Source: Paracoccaceae bacterium
GTDB taxonomy: Bacteria; Pseudomonadota; Alphaproteobacteria; Rhodobacterales; Rhodobacteraceae
Assembly: GCA_011389685.1 (NCBI GenBank)
Contig: JAABTV010000033.1
Span: forward strand, 1 to 41,127
DNA length: 41,127 nucleotides
Direction: 5' to 3'
Below the pieces are notes generated by a model. The model did no database searches. It was not told where the DNA came from and was given only the letters and a program-made list of their open reading frames with translations. Each line of letters begins with the position of its first letter. The first letter of the stretch is position 1. The translations under genes and the position numbers were made by a program. Shown piece after piece: positions 33,042 to 41,127 of the stretch.

Positions 33042-34073
33042 ATGCGCGTAACGGCCGTGACCTGCGTCAAGAACGAGGGCCCGTTCCTGCTCGAATGGAT
33101 CGCGTTCAACCGCCTGATCGGGGTCACCGATCATCTGTTTTACTCCAATGACTGCACGGACGGCACCGACCGGATGCTCGATGCGTTGCAGGTCCGCGGG
33201 ATAGTGCAGCACCTGCCCAACCCGGCCGAGGGGCGCAACTACCAGATGGAGGCCCTCAAGGACGCCAAGAAACGCGAGATCGTGACGGAAGCGGACTGGG
33301 TCTGGATCGCCGATGTCGATGAATTCCTCAACATCCATGTGGGCGATCACACCATCCCCGCGCTGATCGACGCCTGCGGCGATCCGCAGGCGATATCCCT
33401 CACCTTCCAGTTCTTCGCAAATTGCGACATCGACAGTTTCGAAGACCGGCCCGTGATCGAACAATTCACTCGCTCGCACAATCCCGACCTGTGGTGCGGT
33501 GAGACGGCGATCGAGGTCAAGACGCTGGTACGCCACGATTTTCCGGTGCAGTATTACGGCGCGCATCGACCGTTCTTTCGTGACAAGCTGCCAAGGAAGA
33601 AGCGCCCGGCATGGACCGACGGTTCGGGCCGCGCGGTGCCGCACCGGTTTCTGGTGGCCGCCAATCCGCGCCGCATCCGCAAGTTTCCGGCCAAGGGCGC
33701 GCGCGATTTCGCCACGCTCAACCACTATGCGCTGCGCTCGCTCGACAGTTATCTGGTCAAGAACGACCGCGGCGACGTCAACCGCGAGAACCGCGCCTTC
33801 GACGACACCTATTGGCGCGAACGCAATGACGCGGCCTTTGCTGATCTCTCGATCCACCGCTACCTGCCGGCATTGCACGATGCCCTGGCCGAGATGAAAA
33901 GCGATCCCGAAATTGCCGCCCTGCATGACGAATGCGTCACCCGTCACATCGCCAGGCGGGACGAGCTTCTGGCGCGCGAGGACTATCGCACGATGCGCGC
34001 ACAGTTGCGCTGCGCCTCGAAACTGCCCCCCGCGGAAGAGGCGATGCTGATCGAGCTGGGGCTGGCCTCATGA
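33042..34073 (+). CDS. glycosyltransferase, family 2-like (first of three)
   Basis: 343 residues from ATG 33042 (GCGGGGGTGCGG upstream). It opens VTCVKNEGPFLLEWIAFNRL, has the nucleotide-binding loop YSNDCTDGTD, the DxD metal motif D91-V92-D93 in IADVDEFLNIH, and a late LNHYALRSLDSYL block. These are shared with the other two glycosyltransferases here, and with the Glyco_tranf_2_4/GT92-like group. Cytoplasmic transfer of a sugar from an activated donor is expected; donor and acceptor are unknown. It overlaps the next gene by ATGA. Confidence 0.85.
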   Translation: MRVTAVTCVKNEGPFLLEWIAFNRLIGVTDHLFYSNDCTDGTDRMLDALQVRGIVQHLPNPAEGRNYQMEALKDAKKREIVTEADWVWIADVDEFLNIHVGDHTIPALIDACGDPQAISLTFQFFANCDIDSFEDRPVIEQFTRSHNPDLWCGETAIEVKTLVRHDFPVQYYGAHRPFFRDKLPRKKRPAWTDGSGRAVPHRFLVAANPRRIRKFPAKGARDFATLNHYALRSLDSYLVKNDRGDVNRENRAFDDTYWRERNDAAFADLSIHRYLPALHDALAEMKSDPEIAALHDECVTRHIARRDELLAREDYRTMRAQLRCASKLPPAEEAMLIELGLAS

Positions 34074-34726
34074 GCGCGATGATCGTCGTCAATCTCGGCC
34101 TGCCCAAATCGGGCACCACGACGCTTGCCCATGCGCTGCGCAAGGCCGGGTTCAGGGTGGCCGACTACCGCATCCGGCGGCGCGATTCCGAGCGGCCCAG
34201 GCTGCGCGGACGCTTTGTCGCGGGGCAGATGTATCACGGCTATTTCACCACCGGCGACCCGCTCGAAACGCTCGATGAATTCGATGCCTTCACCGAGATC
34301 AGCCTGATGCGCCGGGGCCAGTCGATCTGGCCCCAGACTGATTGGGGCGTGATCGACGCGATCCGCCAGCATCACCCCGAGGTTCGCTTTCTCGCCTCGT
34401 CCCGCGACCCGATGGATCAGGCGATGAGCATGCTGCGCTGGTCCGACATGGGCACCGACCGACTGCCCCGCCTGGCCGTGCCGGGCCTGCCGCGCGGCTA
34501 TGGCCAGACCACGCATGAACGCGCCAGGTGGATCGCCGCGCATCACTCTTTTCTGCGTCGGGTATTCGACGGCGACGCGGCGTTCCTCGAATACGATGTC
34601 GCCGATCCCGAGGCGCCGAACCGGATCGGTGCCTTTCTGGGCCGCGATCTGCCGTGGTGGGGGCGGCTCAATGCCGATCCCGACACCGCCGGCAAGGGCG
34701 GTGACACGCAAGGCGAGGTGGCGTAA
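34070..34726 (+). CDS. sulfotransferase-like protein
   Basis: 218 residues with the 5'-phosphosulfate-binding loop GLPKSGTTTL (10-19), the PAPS signature of sulfotransferases. A later SSRDPMDQAMSML stretch resembles the 3'-phosphate-binding region. It would transfer sulfate from PAPS to a hydroxyl, probably on a sugar given the neighbours. It starts in the ATGA overlap with the glycosyltransferase and its stop shares a base with the next start (TAATG). Confidence 0.8.
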   Translation: MSAMIVVNLGLPKSGTTTLAHALRKAGFRVADYRIRRRDSERPRLRGRFVAGQMYHGYFTTGDPLETLDEFDAFTEISLMRRGQSIWPQTDWGVIDAIRQHHPEVRFLASSRDPMDQAMSMLRWSDMGTDRLPRLAVPGLPRGYGQTTHERARWIAAHHSFLRRVFDGDAAFLEYDVADPEAPNRIGAFLGRDLPWWGRLNADPDTAGKGGDTQGEVA

Positions 34727-37116
34727 TGCGGATCGTGGTGCATATCGGTCTTGAACAGGTGGGCGCGCTGCGCCTGCAACAGGTGCTCGACCAGAAGCGC
34801 GCGCAATTGCTGTCCAGGGGCGTGCTTTATCCGCGTTCGCCCGGGGGCAAGAACCACACCCGGCTCTACATGGCCGTGACCGACCCGGCCCATATCGACC
34901 CGTTGCGCTTCAATCGTGGCTATATCCTCCCCGAGGCCCAGGCGGCTCTTCATACCGAGGTTGCCGCCGGTCTCGCCCGCGAGGTCGAAACCCACCGCCC
35001 CGAGTTGATGATCCTCTCGGCCAGCCAGCTGGGCAGTTCGCTCGCCAGCCGGTCCGAGCTTGAACGGCTGCGCGCCCTGCTGACACCGCTCTCGGGCGAT
35101 ATCCGCATCGTCGCTCATATCGACGAACAGGGGCGGCTTCTGGCGCGGCGCTACGCCGAGCAGGTGTTCGAAGGGCGCGCCGCCTCGCTCGAACTCGAGC
35201 TTGAAATGGCCGGAACCGCGGACTGGTGGGACGACGCGCTGCTTGACGCCCATGCCATCGACCCACAGGCGGGACAGTTCCTTGAAACGCAGGCGCCGCC
35301 GTTCTGGCTCGATTATCCGCGCCTGCTGCGCCATTGGGAAGGGGTGTTCGGCCCCGGATCGGTCACGCTGCGCCCCTATGATCCGGCGCTGTTCTACGGG
35401 TCTGATGCGACCGAGGAAATCCGCGCCGGTTTCGGCATCGCCCCCACAATCGGCAAGGCCACGCCCGACACCATCCTGCAGGAACCTTCGGCTTCATGGG
35501 TCGCAAGGGCCCGGCAACTCAACACCTTGCTGCTCAAGGTGCTCTCCAGCCGCCAGAAGGTGCTGCCGCGCATGCTCTGGCGCAAATTCATCGCCGAGAT
35601 CGAGATCGCGGGCGAGCCGATCGCACCGGGCAGCCTCGCCGAGGTCTCGCGCGCCTTCGAACCCGCCAACAAGGCCCTGCTCAAGGCCCACCCGGCGCTA
35701 ACCCGGGCGTGCCTCGAACGTGACCCCGAACTGCCCCCCTGGCAGGAGGCCGACCCCGGCAACGGCTATCGCGCCTCGCAATACCTGCTGGGCTTCATGT
35801 GGCGCATCGACAAGGCCACGCGCGAGGAGCGCAAGGCCAAGCTCGACGCGCTGGCCCGGCTGGAAAACGGCACCGAACCCGACGGGCCCACGCCGCAACC
35901 CGACAACGACACCGCGACACCCGACGCGGGCCTCAGCCCTGCCGCGCAGATCATCCTGCCGCCGCTCGCCAAAAAGAATTTCGCCAAGCTGCAACACTCC
36001 TCATTCGCGCCCCACAACCGGCTCGGCGCGGTGAACGAGGAAGAGCTGGCCGCCGCCTATGCCCCCGTGCCCCCGCGCGACCTGCCGCCGGGCAACTCCG
36101 GCAACGTGATCGTCGGCTGCATGAAGAACGAGGCGCCTTACATTGTCGAATGGGTCGCCTATCACCGCGCCATGGGCGTCGACAATTTCCTGATCTACAC
36201 CAATGACTGCACCGACGGGACCACAGAAATCCTCGACCGGCTGCAAGAAATGGGCGTGCTTCAGCACCGCAACAACGACAACTGGAAAGGCAACTCGCCC
36301 CAGCAATACGCGCTCAACCAGGCCCTCAAGGAGGACGTGATCCGCAACGCCGAATGGATCATCCATATCGACGTGGACGAATTCATCAACGTGCGCTGCG
36401 GCAACGGCACGCTGGCCGATTTCTTCGAACGCGTGCCCGACGCCACCAATGTCGCGATGACATGGCGCCTTTTCGGCCATAACGGCGTGACCCGGCTCAG
36501 CGACGATTTCGTGATCGACCAGTTCGACAGCTGCGCCCCCAAATTCTGCCCCAAGCCGCACACCGTCTGGGGCTTCAAGACCATGTTCCGCAATATCGGC
36601 GCCTACGAGAAAATCTCCTGCCACCGCCCCAACAAGCTCGACGAGAGCTTCAGGACACGGGTCAGATGGGTCAACGGATCGGGCCGCGACATGACCGGTG
36701 AGGCGGCCGAGAACGGCTGGCGCAGCTCCAAGAAATCCATTGGCTACGACCTGTTGCAACTCAACCACTACGCGCTGCGCTCGGCCGAAAGTTTCCTCAT
36801 CAAACGCCAGCGCGGGCGCGCGCTGCATGTCGATCGCTCGATCGGGATCAATTACTGGATCCGCATGGACTGGTCCGATTTCCGCGACATCACGATCAAG
36901 CGCAACATCCCCCGCCTGCGCGCCGAATATGACCGGCTGATGCGCGATGACACCCTGCGCACATGGCACCGGAACGGCCTCGCATGGCACCGCGCCAAGG
37001 CCGAGGAACTGCACGCGATCCCCGAATTCCAGGACCTGTACGAACAGGCGCTCAAGCTGAAACTGACCGAGACCGAACGTGTCGCCTACGCGCTCGCCCT
37101 CGACATGGAGAGTTGA
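34726..37116 (+). CDS. sulfotransferase-like/glycosyltransferase fusion protein
   Basis: 796 residues. Residues 1-380 resemble a sulfotransferase-like fold (MRIVVHIGLEQVGALRLQQ, LDYPRLLRHWEGVFG, LRPYDPALF), although the PAPS loop GxPKSGTT is not preserved, so it may bind rather than transfer. A Pro/Asp-rich linker covers about 380-415. Residues 460-790 are a family 2-like glycosyltransferase with VGCMKNEAPYIVEWVAYHRA, YTNDCTDGT and the DxD D549-V550-D551. The two halves probably act on one acceptor. Start overlaps the previous stop. Confidence 0.8.
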   Translation: MRIVVHIGLEQVGALRLQQVLDQKRAQLLSRGVLYPRSPGGKNHTRLYMAVTDPAHIDPLRFNRGYILPEAQAALHTEVAAGLAREVETHRPELMILSASQLGSSLASRSELERLRALLTPLSGDIRIVAHIDEQGRLLARRYAEQVFEGRAASLELELEMAGTADWWDDALLDAHAIDPQAGQFLETQAPPFWLDYPRLLRHWEGVFGPGSVTLRPYDPALFYGSDATEEIRAGFGIAPTIGKATPDTILQEPSASWVARARQLNTLLLKVLSSRQKVLPRMLWRKFIAEIEIAGEPIAPGSLAEVSRAFEPANKALLKAHPALTRACLERDPELPPWQEADPGNGYRASQYLLGFMWRIDKATREERKAKLDALARLENGTEPDGPTPQPDNDTATPDAGLSPAAQIILPPLAKKNFAKLQHSSFAPHNRLGAVNEEELAAAYAPVPPRDLPPGNSGNVIVGCMKNEAPYIVEWVAYHRAMGVDNFLIYTNDCTDGTTEILDRLQEMGVLQHRNNDNWKGNSPQQYALNQALKEDVIRNAEWIIHIDVDEFINVRCGNGTLADFFERVPDATNVAMTWRLFGHNGVTRLSDDFVIDQFDSCAPKFCPKPHTVWGFKTMFRNIGAYEKISCHRPNKLDESFRTRVRWVNGSGRDMTGEAAENGWRSSKKSIGYDLLQLNHYALRSAESFLIKRQRGRALHVDRSIGINYWIRMDWSDFRDITIKRNIPRLRAEYDRLMRDDTLRTWHRNGLAWHRAKAEELHAIPEFQDLYEQALKLKLTETERVAYALALDMES

Positions 37117-37117
37117 C

Positions 37118-37855
37118 ATGGACGCCTCGCACGACACCCCGTCCGACACGTCGGATACCCCGAAAGACCTGGTCCGCTCGCGCGGGCTGCGCTTTCCCAA
37201 CGACCCCGCCATCCTGATCCCGCGCATCCGCCAGTCACTGCGCAAGAACGCTTACGAGAAACTCGAATCCGAAGCCGTGCTGAAGGTCGCGCGCGCCGGC
37301 GATACAGTGCTCGAACTCGGGGCGGGCATCGGCTACATGTCAACGCTCATCGCCGTGAAACAACCGGTCACGGCGGTCCACAGCTTCGAGGCCAACCCCC
37401 ACCTGATCGACTATATCCACCGCGTCCATGCCGAAAACGGCATCACCAACGCCACCGTTCACAACGCGCTTCTGGCCCCCAAGGCCTCCGACCCGGTCGA
37501 TTTCTACGTGCGCAAGAACCTGCTGGCCTCCTCGCTCGACAGGACCGCCACCGACGAGGCCGCAATCTCCTCGGTCGAGAATGTCGCCGTGCGCGACATC
37601 AACACCACCTTCGCCGAGATCCGGCCCAGCGTCCTTGTCTGCGACATCGAAGGCGCCGAGGCCGACATCCTGCCCGCGCTCGATTATGACGGGCTGCGCG
37701 CCGCGGTGATCGAACTGCACCCGCAATGGATCGGCCCCGAGGGCGTGCGCGCCGTGTTCGACGCCATGCACCGCGCCGGGCTGACCTATTTCCCGCGCTG
37801 GTCGCAGCGCAAGGTCATCGTGTTTCGCCGCTCGTGGTCGGTCGCGAACCCATGA
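37118..37855 (+). CDS. FkbM-family methyltransferase
   Basis: 245 residues from ATG 37118 (GGAG seven bases upstream), one base after the previous gene ends. The SAM loop is LELGAGIGYMSTL, then SFEANPHLIDYI, and the FkbM hallmark VCDIEGAEADIL. FkbM enzymes methylate hydroxyls of sugars or polyketides; sugar O-methylation fits the context. It overlaps the next glycosyltransferase by ATGA. Confidence 0.88.
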   Translation: MDASHDTPSDTSDTPKDLVRSRGLRFPNDPAILIPRIRQSLRKNAYEKLESEAVLKVARAGDTVLELGAGIGYMSTLIAVKQPVTAVHSFEANPHLIDYIHRVHAENGITNATVHNALLAPKASDPVDFYVRKNLLASSLDRTATDEAAISSVENVAVRDINTTFAEIRPSVLVCDIEGAEADILPALDYDGLRAAVIELHPQWIGPEGVRAVFDAMHRAGLTYFPRWSQRKVIVFRRSWSVANP

Positions 37856-38916
37856 AGATCCTCGCCGTTCTCACCGTCCGCAACGAAGCCGCCTACCTGC
37901 TGGAATGGCTCGCCCATCACCGCGCGGTCGGCATCACCGATTTCCTCGTCTTTTCCAACGATTGCGATGACGGCACCGATCTGATGCTCGACCGGCTGGC
38001 CGAAATGGGGCGCCTCACCCATGTCCGCAATGACGGCCCGCATGACAAGGGCGGGATTCAGTTCACGGCGATGAAACGGGCCGACAACCGCCCCGAGGTG
38101 GCCGCCGCCGACTGGATCATCACGCTCGACGCGGATGAATTCATCAACATCCATGTCGGCGATCATACCCTGCCCGCCCTGCTCGCCGCCCTGCCCGAGG
38201 CCAGCGCCATCACCCTCACCTGGCGGCTCTTCGGCTCGTCCGATATCATCCGCTACGAGGACCGCCCGGTGACCGAACAATTCACCGGCGCCGCCCCGGC
38301 AGTGATCTACTGGCCATGGCGCGCGTCGATGTTCAAGACGCTGTTTCGCAATGACGGAACATACCGCAAACTCGGCATCCACCGCCCGCGAAACCCCGAT
38401 CCCGACCACCTGCACAGCGCGCGCTGGTTCGACGGCGAGGGGCGCGAACTCCCGCCCCAGTTTCGCAGCCGCCAGATATTCTCGCCCTTTGGCCGCCCCA
38501 ATTACGGGCTTGCCCAGCTCAACCACTATCCCCTTGGTTCGATGGAGAATTTCGTTCTCAAGGCCGACCGCGGCCGGGCCGTTCACGGGGCCGACATGCT
38601 CGATCTCGACTACTGGGTCGAGCGCAATTACAACACCGAAACCGACACCAGCATCGCCGCGCTGGCGCCCCGGCGCGATGCCGCCCTGCGCGCGCTCAAA
38701 TCCGACCCGCGACTCGGCGCGCTGCACGACGCAGCGGTGGCATGGCGCAAGGCGCGGTTTGACGCGCTGATGCAGGACGAACCCTTCCGCGCCCTCTTTG
38801 GCCGGCTGCTGCAAACCCCGCCCTCGCGCCCGGTGCTCCCCGACGCGGCGCGCCTGCTTCTGCACCACGCCCGCCGCGCCCACGCGCCCGGTCCGGCCAA
38901 CGACCCGCGCCGCTGA
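37852..38916 (+). CDS. glycosyltransferase, family 2-like (third of three)
   Basis: 354 residues starting in an ATGA overlap. It opens LAVLTVRNEAAYLLEWLAHH, with FSNDCDDGTD, the DxD D93-A94-D95 in LDADEFINIH and LNHYPLGSMENFVL. The pattern is the same as in the first glycosyltransferase and the fusion, so the three probably arose by duplication. Target sugar unknown. Confidence 0.87.
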   Translation: MKILAVLTVRNEAAYLLEWLAHHRAVGITDFLVFSNDCDDGTDLMLDRLAEMGRLTHVRNDGPHDKGGIQFTAMKRADNRPEVAAADWIITLDADEFINIHVGDHTLPALLAALPEASAITLTWRLFGSSDIIRYEDRPVTEQFTGAAPAVIYWPWRASMFKTLFRNDGTYRKLGIHRPRNPDPDHLHSARWFDGEGRELPPQFRSRQIFSPFGRPNYGLAQLNHYPLGSMENFVLKADRGRAVHGADMLDLDYWVERNYNTETDTSIAALAPRRDAALRALKSDPRLGALHDAAVAWRKARFDALMQDEPFRALFGRLLQTPPSRPVLPDAARLLLHHARRAHAPGPANDPRR

Positions 38917-39046
38917 ACCGCCCTGAAACCGTCCGAAACTCCCACGGTTATTTCTCATTTCCGCCTGAATCCGCACCTATCCCTTTGCCCAACAAAAAGA
39001 CCGGAATGCGCGCACACCGCGCCCCGGCGAGGCAAAGGCAGTCACG

Positions 39047-40012
39047 ATGCAGGACAGGTCGCAGACATTCGACACCCCGCCCATGGCCGATCTCGGCAAG
39101 GCCGAATGGCTCACGCGCCTGGCCGACGTGGCCGAAGAGCATGGCCATTTTCGCCCCCTCGGCAAACGCCACATCGCCGCCTTTGTCGATGCCGGTCCCA
39201 CCCTCCTGGTCAGCTTCGAGACTGTCCAGGGCATCCGCGCCCTCTCCGACAGCGCACAGCCACTGGGTTGGGATTGCGTCCGCACCCAGGGCTGGTCCAG
39301 CCTCTCGCTGATCTCCGACGGCGACACATGGTTTCGCGACCGCAACGTGTTCGGCTATTTCGACCGCCTGATCGACGACGGGTTCTTCGACGAGTTCGAC
39401 ACCATCGTCTTCTACGGCGCGGGCCCCTGCGGCTACGCCGCCGCCGCCTTCTCGGTGGCCGCGCCGGGCGCGCGCGTCCTCGCGATCCAGCCACAGGCCA
39501 CGCTCGACCCGCGCGTCACCGAATGGGACGACCGCTTCACCGAGATGCGCCGCACCTCCTTCACCGACCGCTACGGCTATGCCCCCGACATGATCGACGC
39601 CGCCGAGCAGGTCTTCGTGCTCTACGACCCCGAGGTCACGCTCGATGCGATGCATGCCGCGCTCTTCACCCGGCCCAATGTCACCAAGTTCCGGATGCGC
39701 TTCATGGGCTCGGCGATCCAGTCCGACATGATCGAGATGAACCATCTCGTCGCGCTGCTCGCCCGGGTCGCGCACGGCACGCTCGACACGCACAGCTTTG
39801 CCCGCCTGATGCGCGACCGCCGCGACCACCCGCCCTACCTGCGCAGCCTGCTGGCCGCCATCGACCGGCAGGACCGGCCCTGGCTCGCCACCATGCTCTG
39901 CCGCAACGTGCTGGCAAGGCGCGAGGATGCCCCCCGCTTCGCCCGCCGCCTCAAGCAGCTCGAACGCGAGGCCAGGGACGGAAATTTCGCGATCCCGCCC
40001 GCCCGGTCCTGA
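39047..40012 (+). CDS. alpha/beta-hydrolase-like conserved protein
   Basis: 321 residues from ATG 39047 (AAAGG upstream). It has the pattern FYGAGPCGYAAAAFSVAAPGA (read in parts), like the nucleophile elbow of alpha/beta hydrolases but with Cys (C127) where Ser is usual; LAIQPQATLDPRVTEWDDRF follows. A C-terminal helical domain ends the protein. Homologues are often labelled phosphoadenosine phosphosulfate reductase, but none of that enzyme's motifs is present. Lying 130 bases after the glycosyltransferase, it may belong to the same pathway. Function unknown. Confidence 0.65.
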   Translation: MQDRSQTFDTPPMADLGKAEWLTRLADVAEEHGHFRPLGKRHIAAFVDAGPTLLVSFETVQGIRALSDSAQPLGWDCVRTQGWSSLSLISDGDTWFRDRNVFGYFDRLIDDGFFDEFDTIVFYGAGPCGYAAAAFSVAAPGARVLAIQPQATLDPRVTEWDDRFTEMRRTSFTDRYGYAPDMIDAAEQVFVLYDPEVTLDAMHAALFTRPNVTKFRMRFMGSAIQSDMIEMNHLVALLARVAHGTLDTHSFARLMRDRRDHPPYLRSLLAAIDRQDRPWLATMLCRNVLARREDAPRFARRLKQLEREARDGNFAIPPARS

Positions 40013-40035
40013 CAGAACTGCTCTGACAGCACTGG

Positions 40036-40051
40036 AAAGCGTTCACGCTTT
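40036..40051. repeat. 16-base dyad before pyrC
   Basis: AAAGCGT-TC-ACGCTTT lies 17 bases upstream of the pyrC start and 24 bases after the previous stop. It could be an operator or a weak hairpin; nothing decides between them. Confidence 0.35.
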
Positions 40052-40067
40052 GCGCTAATCGGCTGGC

Positions 40068-41105
40068 ATGACCACGCTCACCATCCGCCGCCCCGACGAC
40101 TGGCACCTGCATCTGCGCGACGGCGCGATGCTGCGCGCCGTCCTGCCCGAAACCGCGCGCCACTTCGCCCGCGCGATCGTCATGCCCAACCTCGTGCCCC
40201 CCGTCGTCACCGGGGCCGAGGCCATGGCCTATCGCGACCGCATCATCACGGCGCTGCCCCCGGGCGCCGATTTCACCCCGCTGATGACGCTCTACCTGAC
40301 CGAGGAAACCGACCCCGCCGACCTCGCCGCCGCCCATGCCTCGGGCCTCGTCACCGCGGTCAAGCTCTACCCCGCCGGCGCCACCACCAACTCGGCCTCC
40401 GGCGTGCAGGATTTCGACCGCGTCCGCTCCGTGCTGGAGAAAATGGCCGAGATCGGCTGCCCGCTCTGCGTCCATGGCGAGGTCACCGACCCGGAGATCG
40501 ACATCTTCGACCGCGAGGCGGTGTTCATTGACCGCGTGCTCGACCCGATCCGCCGCGCCACGCCCGGCCTGCGCGTGGTGATGGAGCACATCACCACCTC
40601 CAACGGCGTCGATTACGTCCGCGCTGCCGAGCGCGACCTCGGCGCCACCATCACCACCCATCACCTGATCCTCAACCGCAACCACATCCTCGTGGGCGGC
40701 ATCCGGCCGCATTACTACTGCCTGCCCGTGGCCAAGCGCGAATCCCACCGCCTCTCGCTGCGCGCCGCCGCCACCTCGGGCGATGCGCGCTTCTTTCTGG
40801 GCACCGACAGCGCCCCGCATGTCGATGCGGCCAAGGAGAGCGGCTGCGGTTGCGCGGGCTGTTTCACCGCCACCAACACCATGGCCCTGCTCGCCCATGT
40901 GTTCGAGCAGGAAAACGCGCTCGACCGGCTCGAAACCTTCACCTCGCTCAACGGCCCGGCCTTTTACGGCCTGCCCCCCAACGAGGCGACCCTGACCCTC
41001 ACCAGATCCGAAACCCCGACCAGTTTCCCGACAAAAATCGAAACCGGCGACGGCCCCGTCACCGTCTTCGATCCCGGCTTCCCGGTCTGTTGGAGCGCCC
41101 CCTGA
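40068..41105 (+). CDS. pyrC: dihydroorotase (class II)
   Basis: 345 residues, full length. Metal ligands are in [13 protein letters not shown] (the HxH), the carboxylated lysine in [14 protein letters not shown], then VHGEVTD, MEHITT and the catalytic aspartate in FLGTDSAPH. It cyclises carbamoyl-aspartate to dihydroorotate in pyrimidine synthesis. It stands apart from the glycan genes, with its own short upstream region. Confidence 0.97.
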   Translation: MTTLTIRRPDDWHLHLRDGAMLRAVLPETARHFARAIVMPNLVPPVVTGAEAMAYRDRIITALPPGADFTPLMTLYLTEETDPADLAAAHASGLVTAVKLYPAGATTNSASGVQDFDRVRSVLEKMAEIGCPLCVHGEVTDPEIDIFDREAVFIDRVLDPIRRATPGLRVVMEHITTSNGVDYVRAAERDLGATITTHHLILNRNHILVGGIRPHYYCLPVAKRESHRLSLRAAATSGDARFFLGTDSAPHVDAAKESGCGCAGCFTATNTMALLAHVFEQENALDRLETFTSLNGPAFYGLPPNEATLTLTRSETPTSFPTKIETGDGPVTVFDPGFPVCWSAP

Positions 41106-41108
41106 TCC

Positions 41109-41127
41109 GCTTCATCTGACCCCAAAT
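41109..41127. repeat. dispersed GCTTCATC motif copy 5, cut by the window end
   Basis: GCTTCATCTGACCCCAAAT begins four bases after the pyrC stop and runs off the window. Same motif as the copies at 12329, 18089, 24123 and 31867. Confidence 0.65.

Noticed and set aside
38927..38949. AACCGT/ACGGTT inverted repeat after the third glycosyltransferase as terminator
   Set aside because: Only six base pairs with an 11-base loop and no T-run.
39047..40012. Annotation as phosphoadenosine phosphosulfate reductase
   Set aside because: None of the nucleotide-binding or Cys motifs of CysH is present; the real CysH lies at 18087.
1..41127. tRNA, rRNA, CRISPR arrays and prophage genes
   Set aside because: Looked for by eye; nothing resembling them was seen.

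Overview
The window reads as a chromosomal segment of a high-GC alphaproteobacterium, most likely Rhodobacteraceae (Roseobacter/Paracoccus side). The protein sequences, the cysteine-biosynthesis cluster (Lrp regulator, DUF2849, cysI, cysH, DUF934, ferredoxin-NADP reductase), the DctBD/DctPQM TRAP system and a recurrent intergenic motif starting GCTTCATCTTGCC all point there. No tRNA, rRNA or CRISPR array was seen. Family assignments are from reading the sequence; no database search was run.

Layout, left to right. 1-454 is the right end of an IS3-family element that has cut off the 3' end of a zinc-ribbon/helical-repeat gene (379-1977, minus). Next come gatB and two small methyltransferases, the second Hen1-like. 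They are followed by a decayed helD-like helicase remnant and a small mercury-type module (Cys-rich protein, MerT-like, divergent MerR with a clear operator). A MgtC/DUF4010 membrane protein and a DUF1737 protein follow. 8803-15340 is a leftward C4-dicarboxylate locus: sensor-regulator dctBD, then the TRAP transporter dctPQM, with two DctD-type palindromes upstream of dctP. 15510-20266 is an assimilatory sulfate/cysteine cluster. 20529-22505 holds an acidic, LEA-like membrane-anchored protein, infC (apparently starting at AUA) and a phasin.

23291-32800 is a leftward molybdenum-hydroxylase cluster: coxD, coxE, xdhC, a molybdopterin-binding protein, then coxS-coxL-coxM. The AYRGAGR signature and the S-L-M order mark it as form II. 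Two YeeE/YedE sulfur-transporter half genes, with their own promoter, palindromic operator and terminator, sit in the middle of it like a cassette. 33042-40012 is a rightward run of three related glycosyltransferases, a sulfotransferase, a sulfotransferase-glycosyltransferase fusion, an FkbM methyltransferase and an alpha/beta-hydrolase-like protein. Most neighbours overlap by a few bases. It looks like a pathway that builds and decorates a small glycan, and it is the best candidate here for an undescribed system. The window closes with pyrC.

Three themes recur. Sulfur handling appears in the cys cluster (which makes the route to reduced sulfur), in the YeeE pair and in the sulfotransferases. 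Genes are tightly packed, with many ATGA/GTGA overlaps. Regulatory DNA is readable at the mer, dct and yeeE loci.
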